From Caldilineaceae bacterium (GTDB lineage Bacteria > Chloroflexota > Anaerolineae > Caldilineales > Caldilineaceae), in NCBI GenBank assembly GCA_019637645.1, contig JAHBVH010000032.1, positions 1 through 64,000 on the forward strand: 64,000 bases of DNA. Reading direction: 5' to 3'. Shown piece after piece: positions 41,168 through 49,485 of the stretch (position 1 is the first letter of the stretch; each line of letters opens with the position of its first letter). Below the pieces are notes generated by a model, which searched no databases, had not been told where the DNA came from, and saw only the letters and a program-made list of their open reading frames with translations. The translations under genes were made by a program, and so were the position numbers.

Positions 41168-42418
41168 ATGGCTGAGCAAACATTGTTTGATTTATATAGC
41201 ACAACCTTTAAGCGCGATGCCTATTCGATCTATGAACAATTGCGGTCTCAGGGGCCAGTGGTAAAAAATATTGGCCTGAATGGCAATGGCTCCCTTTGGT
41301 TTGTCACTGGCTATGCCGAGGCCGAAGCGGTGCTGCGCGACCATAAGCGCTTTGTCAAAAATTATCATAACACCCTGACTGCCCAGCAACGCGCCCAATT
41401 ACCGCCCATGTCGCGGTTGACCCAGCTCCTTGACCAGCATATGTTGAATTTGGACGGGGAGGATCATTTGCGCCAGCGGGCTTTGGTGAATAAAGCCTTT
41501 TCGAGCCGGATCATCAATGGCCTGCACGAGCGGGTTCAAGCCATTGCCGATGGCTTGCTAGATCAGGTGCAGGCGCAGGGTACGATGAATCTGATCGACG
41601 ATTATGCTTTTCCGCTGCCGATTGTGGTCATTGCCGAAATGTTGGGCATCCCTGCCGCCGACCGCAACCGCTTCCGGGCTTGGTCCGATGCATTTGTGAC
41701 CCCTGCCGTCAATGAGGAGGAGTGGCGCCGCGCCGAGAAGCTGCTCATTGAATTTGTGGACTATCTCGGCCAGATCTTTGCTGAACGGCGGCAACGCCCG
41801 CGCCAGGATTTGATCACCGCTTTGTTACAAGCGGATGAGGGGGGCGACAAGCTCAGTGAAGAAGAGCTGCATAGCATGGTGGTTCTTTTGATTGTCGCTG
41901 GTCATGAGACCACGGTGAACCTGATTGGCAATGGCACCTTGGCCTTGCTACGCCACCCTGCCCAAATGGCGCAATTGAAAGCCGACCCCACCCTTATGCC
42001 CGCCGCAATTGAGGAGTTATTGCGCTATGATGGCCCCGTAGAGCGGGCCACCTTGCGCTTTGCCGCGGTCGATGCGGAACTAGCCGGCCAGTGGATTCGT
42101 CGCGGCGAGGCGGTTTCTGTGGTTCTCGGCGGTGCCGACCGTGATCCGGCGCACTTTGCGCAGCCCGATCAGCTAGATTTAACGCGCGAGAACAATCGTC
42201 ATTTGGCCTTTGGTTATGGTGTTCACTACTGTGTGGGGGCTCCCCTCGCCCGGATGGAAGGCCGGATCGCCCTCAACACGCTGCTGCAGCGTCTGCCCAA
42301 CCTGCGCTTAGCCGCTCCGGTAGAGACCCTCGCGTGGCGCTTCAATCCGATCCTCCGTGGGTTGCAACAACTGCCGGTCGCTTGGGATGTTGTATCCCCA
42401 GCCCCGCCCGCTGTTTAG
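41168..42418 (+). CDS. Cytochrome P450
   Basis: A 416-residue soluble bacterial P450. The I-helix oxygen-binding motif is AGHETTV, the K-helix ExxR is EELLRYDGPVER, and the haem loop is FGYGVHYCVGAPLAR with axial Cys 355. It would hydroxylate or epoxidise a small hydrophobic substrate using external ferredoxin and reductase, none of which is encoded beside it. GAGGT lies about 7 bp upstream of ATG 41168. Its stop codon overlaps the end of the convergent aat gene by 4 bp. The natural substrate cannot be told from the sequence. Confidence 0.94.
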   Translation: MAEQTLFDLYSTTFKRDAYSIYEQLRSQGPVVKNIGLNGNGSLWFVTGYAEAEAVLRDHKRFVKNYHNTLTAQQRAQLPPMSRLTQLLDQHMLNLDGEDHLRQRALVNKAFSSRIINGLHERVQAIADGLLDQVQAQGTMNLIDDYAFPLPIVVIAEMLGIPAADRNRFRAWSDAFVTPAVNEEEWRRAEKLLIEFVDYLGQIFAERRQRPRQDLITALLQADEGGDKLSEEELHSMVVLLIVAGHETTVNLIGNGTLALLRHPAQMAQLKADPTLMPAAIEELLRYDGPVERATLRFAAVDAELAGQWIRRGEAVSVVLGGADRDPAHFAQPDQLDLTRENNRHLAFGYGVHYCVGAPLARMEGRIALNTLLQRLPNLRLAAPVETLAWRFNPILRGLQQLPVAWDVVSPAPPAV

Positions 42419-43023
42419 AACGAACTGGAGAGGACGCCAACGGTTAATAACGCTGTGCGTAGGTAACTGTGATATTCCGTCCGCGGAATCTCTACTGTGC
42501 CAAAGCGGCGCAAGTGTTCGGTCATAAATTGCGTATCGAGCAGAGTAAAACCACCAGCGCGCAGCCGCTCCACTAGATAGACCAGCGCGATCTTGCTGCT
42601 ATCGGTGGCGTGGCTAAACATACTTTCGCCGGCGAAGAGACCGCCAATGGCGACGCCGTACAACCCACCGACCAATTCGCCGTCGATCCAGGTCTCGACA
42701 CTATGGGCATAGCCTAATTCGTGTAGTTCACAGTAAATCTCAATAATCGCAGGCGTAATCCAGGTGTTTACGCGGTCCGGCCCGGGCGCTGCACAAGCGC
42801 TGATCACGGCATAAAATGCACTATTGACGCGTACCTCGAAGCCACCCTGACGGATACGCCGCGCCAGCGAGCGGGGGACATGAAAGCGATCATCCAGTGG
42901 AATAATGGCCCGCGGATCGGGGTCATACCAATAGATCTCCCCGTCATCGTGCCCCATGGGAAAGATCCCTTGGCTGTACGTATAAAGGAGTAGTTCTGGG
43001 GTTAGTTCGGCTGGGTCACTCAT
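42415..43023 (-). CDS. aat: Leucyl/phenylalanyl-tRNA-protein transferase
   Basis: A 202-residue enzyme of the N-degron pathway that attaches Leu or Phe to proteins with N-terminal Arg or Lys, marking them for ClpAP. Family motifs: YSQGIFPM near the N-terminus, YWYDPDPRAIIP, NTWITPAI, HSVETW, GGLYGVAIGGLFAGESMFS and DTQFMTEHLRRFG. It is a little shorter than E. coli Aat, as in many phyla. The ALS-like TPP enzyme gene lies 79 bp upstream on the same strand, separated by a short repeat cluster. Confidence 0.93.
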   Translation of the reverse strand: MSDPAELTPELLLYTYSQGIFPMGHDDGEIYWYDPDPRAIIPLDDRFHVPRSLARRIRQGGFEVRVNSAFYAVISACAAPGPDRVNTWITPAIIEIYCELHELGYAHSVETWIDGELVGGLYGVAIGGLFAGESMFSHATDSSKIALVYLVERLRAGGFTLLDTQFMTEHLRRFGTVEIPRTEYHSYLRTALLTVGVLSSSF

Positions 43024-43045
43024 GGCAAATTCTAGGGTAAATTCA

Positions 43046-43102
43046 GTGGGACAGTGAGACAGTGGGACAGAGAATACGCTACTGACCTACTGTCCTACTG
43101 AC
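43046..43102. repeat. 8-bp direct repeats arranged as an imperfect hairpin
   Basis: Left side: GGACAGTG, AGACAGTG and GGACAGAG in a row (43049-43072). Right side: three related units ACTGACCT, ACTGTCCT and ACTGACCT (43081-43104). The two blocks are roughly inverse complements and could fold into a stem. They fill the gap between the TPP enzyme and aat genes. Confidence 0.45.
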
Positions 43103-44719
43103 CTAGCGCGGTGTCGTCGGATAACTGACGGGGTCGAGCATGACTTCGATGACCATAGGCCGCCCACTGGTCAAGGCGGTAGCCAAGGCCACAGTGTACT
43201 CGGTTTCATTACGAACACGCGTTGCGGCCAGACCATAGGCGGTGGCAATTTGGGCAAAGTTGGGGCTGGGAAACTCGGTGCCATAGATGGGTTTGCCCGC
43301 GCGTACTTGGTGGGAGCGAATGAGGTCAATCGCGCTGTCGTTGAGTACGATAACAATCACAGGCAACTGCCATTGGGCCAGAACCCCCAATTCGCCCATG
43401 ACCATCGCCATCCCGGCATCGCCGGTGAGACAGACTGTGGGCTGGCCGCCTAGCGCAAAGCTCGCCCCGATGGCGCTGGGCAAGGCAAAGCCCATGCACG
43501 AAAGCCCATTCGAGACCAAAAAGCGATTCGCCATATAGGTCGGCCAAGCCAGCGAGCTGTGAATTTTGTGCGAGCCGACATCGACAGCCAGCAAACTCTC
43601 GCGTGGCAACTGCTGCCGCAGCATGGCGAGGACTTGCTGCGGTAGCAAGCGCCCCGCGGCGGGCTCGGGCAGGGGTGCTTGGGCCACCTTCGCGTGGAAG
43701 GCCGCCACCCGATTAGCGCCCCAAGTGGTAGCGGTGCCAAACTGACTATCGGCAAGCTGCTGTAAAATGGGCTCCATTGCGCCCACAAACTCGATCTGGG
43801 CTGGCAGCACGGGATCGACATTCGCCCAAGGCGCAATCCAAATCAACGGTGCTGCCTGATCCCACTTCTTCACCAATTCCACCACATCCAAGCCCACAGC
43901 CACGATACAATCGGCTTCATCCAAAATTTCATAGGCCGGATCGGTGCGGGTCAAGCCAATCACCCCGGTTGCTAGTGGATGATCGTCAGGGATGGCCCCT
44001 TTACTTTTGGGCAAGACAATCACGGGGGCGCTAGCGGCTTCGGCTAGCTCGGCTAACGCGGCATAGGGCTGCTCTGGCTCCAGCCCGAGCCCCGCCACGA
44101 TCACAGGCTTACGCGCGGTGGCGAGGAGTTGACGGGCCTGCGCTACTTTGGTGATAGGTGTCTGTGCGTCTTCCGCGACTATTGTGGCTGCCTCTGCTGC
44201 ACCCGGCTCTTGTTCTTCGCGACTGGGGAGGGCTGCTTCTTCATTGCTGAGTTGGAGATGGATAGGGCCTGGTCGGCCTGCTTGGGCCAGGGCCAGGGCC
44301 TGTTGGGTTACCGATTGGACATTGTGCGCCGTTACTTTGAAAGTGCCTTTGGTGATCGGGCGATAGAGCGCGTGCAGATCCAGCACCTGGTGGGTATAGT
44401 CGGGCAGAAGGGCATCCGGCTTTTGTGCCGTGACCACCAAAACGGGCGACCGATCTAAGTAGGCATGAGCCACGCCAGCCACGGCATTGGTGGCCCCTGG
44501 CCCTAGCGTGGTCAAGACCACGCCTGGTTTACCCGTCAGGCGTGCCATGGCATCGGCCATAAAGACCGCGGAGGATTCGTTATGGACAAAGACAAAGCGG
44601 AGGTTGCGGCGGCGCAGGGCATCTAAAATTTCGACGACCTCACCACCGGGCAGCCCAAAGACAGTATCAATCCCCGCAGCGGCTAGGGTATCGACGAAGC
44701 GTTCGGCTACAGTCGGCAT
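43103..44719 (-). CDS. Thiamine diphosphate enzyme, acetolactate synthase large-subunit-like
   Basis: A 538-residue ThDP-dependent enzyme with the three usual domains: PYR domain with the catalytic Glu in HNESSAVFMADA (about E47), central domain, and PP domain with the ThDP/Mg motif GDAGMAMVMGELG ending LNDSAID. GDAG instead of GDGS/GDGG is a mild deviation. No acetolactate synthase small subunit is adjacent, and the position at the end of an amine-catabolic cluster suggests a different 2-oxoacid reaction. No strong ribosome binding site precedes ATG 44719; AGAGG is about 15 bp upstream. Confidence 0.85.
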   Translation of the reverse strand: MPTVAERFVDTLAAAGIDTVFGLPGGEVVEILDALRRRNLRFVFVHNESSAVFMADAMARLTGKPGVVLTTLGPGATNAVAGVAHAYLDRSPVLVVTAQKPDALLPDYTHQVLDLHALYRPITKGTFKVTAHNVQSVTQQALALAQAGRPGPIHLQLSNEEAALPSREEQEPGAAEAATIVAEDAQTPITKVAQARQLLATARKPVIVAGLGLEPEQPYAALAELAEAASAPVIVLPKSKGAIPDDHPLATGVIGLTRTDPAYEILDEADCIVAVGLDVVELVKKWDQAAPLIWIAPWANVDPVLPAQIEFVGAMEPILQQLADSQFGTATTWGANRVAAFHAKVAQAPLPEPAAGRLLPQQVLAMLRQQLPRESLLAVDVGSHKIHSSLAWPTYMANRFLVSNGLSCMGFALPSAIGASFALGGQPTVCLTGDAGMAMVMGELGVLAQWQLPVIVIVLNDSAIDLIRSHQVRAGKPIYGTEFPSPNFAQIATAYGLAATRVRNETEYTVALATALTSGRPMVIEVMLDPVSYPTTPR

Positions 44720-44818
44720 GAAACACTCATTTTTCCTCTGTAGTTCAGATGGTTGATTGGTATTGGCATGGCGGATGAGGACAGCAGTCAGGCTATTATA
44801 GCCGCGTTCCCCAGCGGC

Positions 44819-45466
44819 TCAAACCCCGACCACGTGTTGCAGCCAGCAGTCTGCCAATAAGCGATGACCGGCGGGCGTGGGGTGAACGCCATCGGCGGCC
44901 CAGTACTCAGCCGGTGCTTGACGAAGGGCCTCGCGCAGCACACTTTGGAAAGGCACAAAAATGGCGTCAAACGCGCTGGCTATCTCGCGTACGACGGCCC
45001 GGCGTTGATCCATCTCGGTCACCCACCCTTCGGTGACTACGCCACAGGGTAGGACAAAGGGCTCGCAGAGGACAAATTGGACATTGGGCAGTTGTTCACG
45101 TGTATAGTCTAGCAACATCCGGTAGATGGTGGCATACCGCTCAATCTCGACGCCGTTGTTATACATAAAGCCATGCCATGTATCGTTTACCCCAATCAAA
45201 AGGCTGATCAGATCGGGCTGGAGGTTGATGGCATCGATCCGCCAGCGGGCATAGAGATCGACCACGCGGTTGCCACTAATGCCGCGGTTCCAGATCTGGA
45301 GCCCCGCGCTGGGCTGGGTTGCCAAGAGCTGCGCGGCGATCAGGTGGCAATAGCCCGTGCCCAAGGCACTGCCCACATTGGCTTGGGCCTGCTGCTCGCG
45401 ATTGCGTCCCGTGTCGGTAATCGAGTCGCCTTGAAAAAGAATTTTGCTGTTTGGTTTGAGGCTCAT
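44819..45466 (-). CDS. SGNH/GDSL hydrolase
   Basis: A 215-residue cytoplasmic esterase-like protein. The four SGNH blocks are visible: FQGDSITD (nucleophile Ser about 14), RGISGN, LIGVNDTWHG and DGVHPTPAGH (Asp/His pair). Substrates of the family are acetylated sugars or lipids. The ATG lies only 4 bp after the stop codon of the dimethylglycine dehydrogenase-like gene, so it is cotranscribed, possibly by translational reinitiation as no clear ribosome binding site is present. Its role within the cluster is unknown. Confidence 0.88.
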   Translation of the reverse strand: MSLKPNSKILFQGDSITDTGRNREQQAQANVGSALGTGYCHLIAAQLLATQPSAGLQIWNRGISGNRVVDLYARWRIDAINLQPDLISLLIGVNDTWHGFMYNNGVEIERYATIYRMLLDYTREQLPNVQFVLCEPFVLPCGVVTEGWVTEMDQRRAVVREIASAFDAIFVPFQSVLREALRQAPAEYWAADGVHPTPAGHRLLADCWLQHVVGV

Positions 45467-45470
45467 GAGT

Positions 45471-47906
45471 TTACGCTTTCAGCCGCTCCATCTGCGGATC
45501 GAATTGGGGATCGGCGGCGACAACAACAGGGTAGCGCCGATCAAAGTATTGGATTTCCAGTTGGGTGCCTTCTTCGGCATAGGCGACGGGGAGATAGGCA
45601 TAACCGACCAGTTTACCCACACTGTAGCCATAGTCCACACTGGTGAGATAGCCAATCGCTTTGCCATTGGCAAAAACGGGCTCTTTGCCCAGCGCCATGG
45701 CATCTGGAACGGTAGCCGTCAAACAGCAGAGTTTGCGGGTCACCTCTTCTTTGGCCGTGAGGAGCGCGGCGCGGCCAAGGAAATCCCCTTTTTTCAGCCG
45801 GACGGCCCATCCTAGCCCCGCTTCAAAAGGGTTGTACTCGGTGGTTAGATCCGTGCCCACGGCGCGGTACCCCTTTTCCACCCGCAAGGAGTTGAACGCC
45901 CCACCACCCAAGGCAAAGATGCCGTGCGGTTGACCGGCTTCCCACAGGGTATCCCAGAGGTTGAGGCCATAGTCGCTGGTGGTGTAGATTTCCCAGCCTA
46001 GTTCACCAGCATAGGACAGGCGCGCCGCAAAGGCAGGCACGGTGCCAAGCTTGAGCCATTGGGCGGTAAAATAGGGAAAAGCCGCGTTAGAAACATCTTC
46101 TTCGGCCACCTGGGCAAGCACAGCGCGAGCTTGCGGCCCCCACAAAGCAACCCCAGTCCACTTGGCCGTTAAATCTTCGAGCACCACCGAGCCGTCGGTG
46201 GGGGCGTGCATGCGCAACCAAGCCAGATCTGCGGGGCCGGTGCCACCACCGGTAAGCACCAGGAAACGATCTGCCGCCAGCCGCGTAATCGTCAGATCCG
46301 CCTGGATGCCTCCCTTGGCGTTACAGAGCGCCGTATAGACAATGGCCCCGACGGGACGGTCGATTTGGTTGGCGGCTAGGCGGTTCAAAAAGGCGAGCGC
46401 ACCTGGCCCCCGCACCTCAAATTTGGCAAAGTTGGCAATGCTATAGAGGCCCACTTTGTCACGCAGTGCCAAGTGTTCGGCCCCTTGGATGCGTGACCAA
46501 TGTTCGGCTTCCCAGCCGGTACGGTGGGGAAGCTGTTCGTCATATTCTTCCAGAAGCCGGGCATTTTCAGCATACCAGTGAGCCACTTCCCAACCGGCGG
46601 ACGCATGAAAATGGGCACCCTGTTCGACCAAGCGTTGATGAAAGGGTGCAGTCCGCACCGGGCGCGGGTTGAGCATTTGCTGAAGGGGGTGGATCACATC
46701 ATAGACTTCTTGGTATTGGCGATCCACGCGGGCATACATCCACTTTCGGGTCGTTTCATGGGCATGGAAGCGGCGGGTCCATGCTTCATGCATGGCAAAT
46801 TCGGGCGTGCCGCTGTCCATCCACTCGGCCATGGTTTTGCCCACGCCGCCCGCATGCGTCACCCAGACCCCCAGGCAGACCAAGAGGCCGGGTACATCGG
46901 TGTCGCCCATAATGGGACCCAAGTCGGTGGAGAAGGCCATAAAGCCATTGAACTGACGGGTATATTGTTTTCCGCGCAAGGTCGGCATTAATGCTTCGGC
47001 GGCTTGTTGGGCAACGGTAAAATGTTCGGGCGTAAAGGCGCGCTCGGCGCGTGCGCCTACAGAGTCGCCTTCAAAGAGCAGCGATTCATGGCGATAGTTG
47101 CCAATCCCATAGGCGTCGCCATGTTGGCGGAAATACATGGAATAGTCTTGGTGGCGGACAATGGGATGTTTGACAAAGAGATCCTTGTCTGCCGCCAACT
47201 CAGCCAACGGCTCGGTGATAGCATATTGGTGTTCGACACCCAAAATGGGGAATCGTAGCCCGACCTTTTGGGGTAGCACGCTCGCCCAGACATTGGTAGC
47301 CAACAGCACTTGCTCGGCGTGGATTGTGCCTTGCTCGGTCTGGATGCCCGTGCAGCGCCCCGCTTCGACTAAGAGATCGGTGACAGTAACATTGCCATAA
47401 AAGGTTGCGCCACCGGTGGCAATAGCCTGTTCGGCGAGCGCCGCGGCGGTGTACCACCCGCGCACATCCATATCGGTGGGCACATAATAGCCGCCCTTGA
47501 TCACCTTGGGGTCGATCAGCGGTACCAGATCAGCAATTTCTTGGGGCGTAATGACATGCCCTTCCAGGCCATAGGCCGCGGCCAGCGTGCGGCGACGGTG
47601 AGCTTCGCGCAAGCGGGCGTCGGTGTAGGCCACTTCAATCCCGCCCACTTGATAGGCGCAGGGCGTGTCACGATAGATTTGGTCTTTGTAGAGCTTGACC
47701 GAGTACATGGCGCATTGGGTCATAAATTTGGACCCATTGGTCTGAAAGATGAGTCCAGGTGCATGGGAAGTCGAGCCGCCGGTCTCATAGAGTGGGCCTT
47801 TGTCTACCACAACAATATCGCGCCAGCCTAGTTTGGTTAGGTGATAGGCGATACTACAGCCGACAATGCCGGCCCCGACAATGACAAGACGTGCTTGGGT
47901 TTGCAT
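45471..47906 (-). CDS. FAD-dependent dimethylglycine/sarcosine dehydrogenase-like protein with GcvT domain
   Basis: A 811-residue two-part enzyme. Residues 1-~400 are a DAO-type FAD oxidoreductase with the Rossmann motif VIVGAGIVGCSIAYHL and a following STSHAPGL region typical of dimethylglycine dehydrogenases. The second half is a GcvT/folate-binding aminomethyltransferase domain (FEVRGPGALAFLNRLAAN; LWGPQARAVL). Such enzymes oxidatively remove an N-methyl group and hand the one-carbon unit to tetrahydrofolate. ATG 47906 is chosen because GAGG lies about 9 bp upstream; the frame extends five codons further. It follows the sarcosine oxidase-like gene, with a decayed hicA fragment between. Confidence 0.9.
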   Translation of the reverse strand: MQTQARLVIVGAGIVGCSIAYHLTKLGWRDIVVVDKGPLYETGGSTSHAPGLIFQTNGSKFMTQCAMYSVKLYKDQIYRDTPCAYQVGGIEVAYTDARLREAHRRRTLAAAYGLEGHVITPQEIADLVPLIDPKVIKGGYYVPTDMDVRGWYTAAALAEQAIATGGATFYGNVTVTDLLVEAGRCTGIQTEQGTIHAEQVLLATNVWASVLPQKVGLRFPILGVEHQYAITEPLAELAADKDLFVKHPIVRHQDYSMYFRQHGDAYGIGNYRHESLLFEGDSVGARAERAFTPEHFTVAQQAAEALMPTLRGKQYTRQFNGFMAFSTDLGPIMGDTDVPGLLVCLGVWVTHAGGVGKTMAEWMDSGTPEFAMHEAWTRRFHAHETTRKWMYARVDRQYQEVYDVIHPLQQMLNPRPVRTAPFHQRLVEQGAHFHASAGWEVAHWYAENARLLEEYDEQLPHRTGWEAEHWSRIQGAEHLALRDKVGLYSIANFAKFEVRGPGALAFLNRLAANQIDRPVGAIVYTALCNAKGGIQADLTITRLAADRFLVLTGGGTGPADLAWLRMHAPTDGSVVLEDLTAKWTGVALWGPQARAVLAQVAEEDVSNAAFPYFTAQWLKLGTVPAFAARLSYAGELGWEIYTTSDYGLNLWDTLWEAGQPHGIFALGGGAFNSLRVEKGYRAVGTDLTTEYNPFEAGLGWAVRLKKGDFLGRAALLTAKEEVTRKLCCLTATVPDAMALGKEPVFANGKAIGYLTSVDYGYSVGKLVGYAYLPVAYAEEGTQLEIQYFDRRYPVVVAADPQFDPQMERLKA

Positions 47907-47917
47907 GACGCTTTTCC

Positions 47918-48073
47918 TCAACTTGACTCTTTCAGGAGCGTTTCTTTGTCCATATTTAACTGACTGGCAATAGCGGTCAAAATGCTATTCGGTGTGCCAA
48001 TGCGTAGAGGAGAATGATTTGGCATGGTAATATGTTGTTCTCCGCCTTCATTTCTGCAGGTTAACCGGATGTA
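47918..48073 (-). pseudogene. hicA: 5'-truncated hicA toxin remnant
   Basis: A 51-codon open frame between an in-frame TAA (48074-48076) and TGA (47918-47920) encodes YIRLTCRNEGGEQHITMPNH and then the segment SPLRIGTPNSILTAIASQLN, MDKETLLKESS. This matches the C-terminal half of HicA mRNA interferases (HxxxIPxHxxLxxGTLxxIL). The N-terminal part, with the catalytic GSHxR His, is missing and no start codon with a binding site fits except an internal ATG at 48025. No hicB is nearby. It lies in the gap between the sarcosine oxidase-like and DMGDH-like genes, so it is a fossil of an inserted toxin-antitoxin module. Confidence 0.72.
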
Positions 48074-48090
48074 TTACTTGTCTATCTCAC

Positions 48091-49473
48091 TTACCAGATT
48101 GACCGGATGCGCTCTGCCTGTGTTCGTATCCGTTCTTCACTTGCTTGGTGGCCCAAAGCTGCGGGCAGATTGCCTACGCCATGTGTTCCCGCGGGGCGTA
48201 GTGCTGGATGGTTTTGTTCCCGTTTGGCGTGGCTACGGACCGCCGTCTCGTAGATCGGCACTAGATTGCCATGCTCCCCATCAAACCCATGGGAGGCTTG
48301 GCCTTTGAAGCGGTCATGGGTAAAGAGTTCAATGTTATGGCGTGTTTGGCGATATTGGGCCAGATCGGCCAGGATCTCGCCGATGACGCTGCCAAATTTA
48401 AAGCCATGTCCAGAGCAGGCCGATGCATAACTCACCTGCGGATAGTCGGGGTGGAGGTCGATTAGAAAATGACCATCCGGCGCGTTGGTAAAGAGACAGG
48501 ATTTGAGGGTCATGATGGGACCCGCCGCCATGGGGAAATAACGCGCGACACACTCACGCAAGATCTCTTCGTCAAGCGGCGTCACTGTCCGCGATAGTTC
48601 ATCGGCGTCCCCCCGCTCTTCCAGGTGATGGTATTTGCCAATTTTGAAGCCGGGCACGCCATGGACAGGAAAGCCGTAATACCGGCCCTCTTCGACCAAT
48701 AAATTGAATACCGGGAAAGCCTCATGGGTAAAGGATTCCGGGCGCAACGGTTGGAACCAGCCCAATACTTGGCGTTCTGGCACAGCCAATCCCCGCAAAA
48801 AGCTCAACATGCTGTCGTTCCACGCGCCCGCGGTGATGACGAGAGAATCAGCCTCGTAGGTGGCCCGCTCGGTGTAGACGCGGACGCCCTCGCCGCGGGG
48901 CAACGGCTCCCACTCGATCACCGCCTCGCGCCCGTGGATCTCCGCGCCGTGGTGCATGGCCTGGAATACATAGCCCAGCACACACTGTTCCGGCACGAGA
49001 AAGCCCCCTTCGGGCTGGTAGAGCGCCATAATGTCATGGGGCAGTTGATAGCCGGGAAAGCGCTTGGCTAACTCTAGGCCAGTCAAGACCTCGTGTGCTA
49101 GCTCATATTCCATAGCCGAGCGGAGCGCCCCTTTGAAGACCCAACTGTCGGCTGGCCCAATGTCGAGCGAGCCGTGGGTATAGAGCAAGGGTTGCCCATA
49201 GCGCTGCTCGATCTCGCGCCAAAGCTCATACGAACGTTTGAGCAACATGACATACGAAGGGTGCTCATAGTAGGGCAGGCGGATAATGCGGGTGAAACCG
49301 TGGTGCGCGCCCATGTCGTGGGGAATGTCAAAGCGTTCCAGCCCCAACACCCGCTGGCCGCGGCGGGCCAGATAGTAGCAGGCCGCGCTGCCCATGGTGC
49401 CAACGCCAATGACAATCGTGTTAAAGCGATTGGGGTGGCGTGCTGCGTGCTGCATAATTCGTGGCTTGTTCAT
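48091..49473 (-). CDS. Sarcosine oxidase / N-methyltryptophan oxidase-like flavoprotein
   Basis: A 460-residue monomeric sarcosine oxidase-type enzyme. The FAD motif is VIGVGTMGSAACYYLARRG. The covalent flavin Cys is about C326 in LKSCLFTNAPDGHF, followed by the family motif CSGHGFKFG. It oxidises secondary N-methyl amino acids such as sarcosine, giving glycine, formaldehyde and hydrogen peroxide. The normal enzyme ends near residue 390, but this one continues about 70 residues as a low-complexity, basic tail up to a stop only 18 bp from the hicA remnant, suggesting a rearranged 3' end. AGGAG lies about 9 bp upstream of ATG; the GcvT-like gene ends 12 bp before it. Confidence 0.9.
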   Translation of the reverse strand: MNKPRIMQHAARHPNRFNTIVIGVGTMGSAACYYLARRGQRVLGLERFDIPHDMGAHHGFTRIIRLPYYEHPSYVMLLKRSYELWREIEQRYGQPLLYTHGSLDIGPADSWVFKGALRSAMEYELAHEVLTGLELAKRFPGYQLPHDIMALYQPEGGFLVPEQCVLGYVFQAMHHGAEIHGREAVIEWEPLPRGEGVRVYTERATYEADSLVITAGAWNDSMLSFLRGLAVPERQVLGWFQPLRPESFTHEAFPVFNLLVEEGRYYGFPVHGVPGFKIGKYHHLEERGDADELSRTVTPLDEEILRECVARYFPMAAGPIMTLKSCLFTNAPDGHFLIDLHPDYPQVSYASACSGHGFKFGSVIGEILADLAQYRQTRHNIELFTHDRFKGQASHGFDGEHGNLVPIYETAVRSHAKREQNHPALRPAGTHGVGNLPAALGHQASEERIRTQAERIRSIW

Positions 49474-49485
49474 GGGTAGTCGCTC

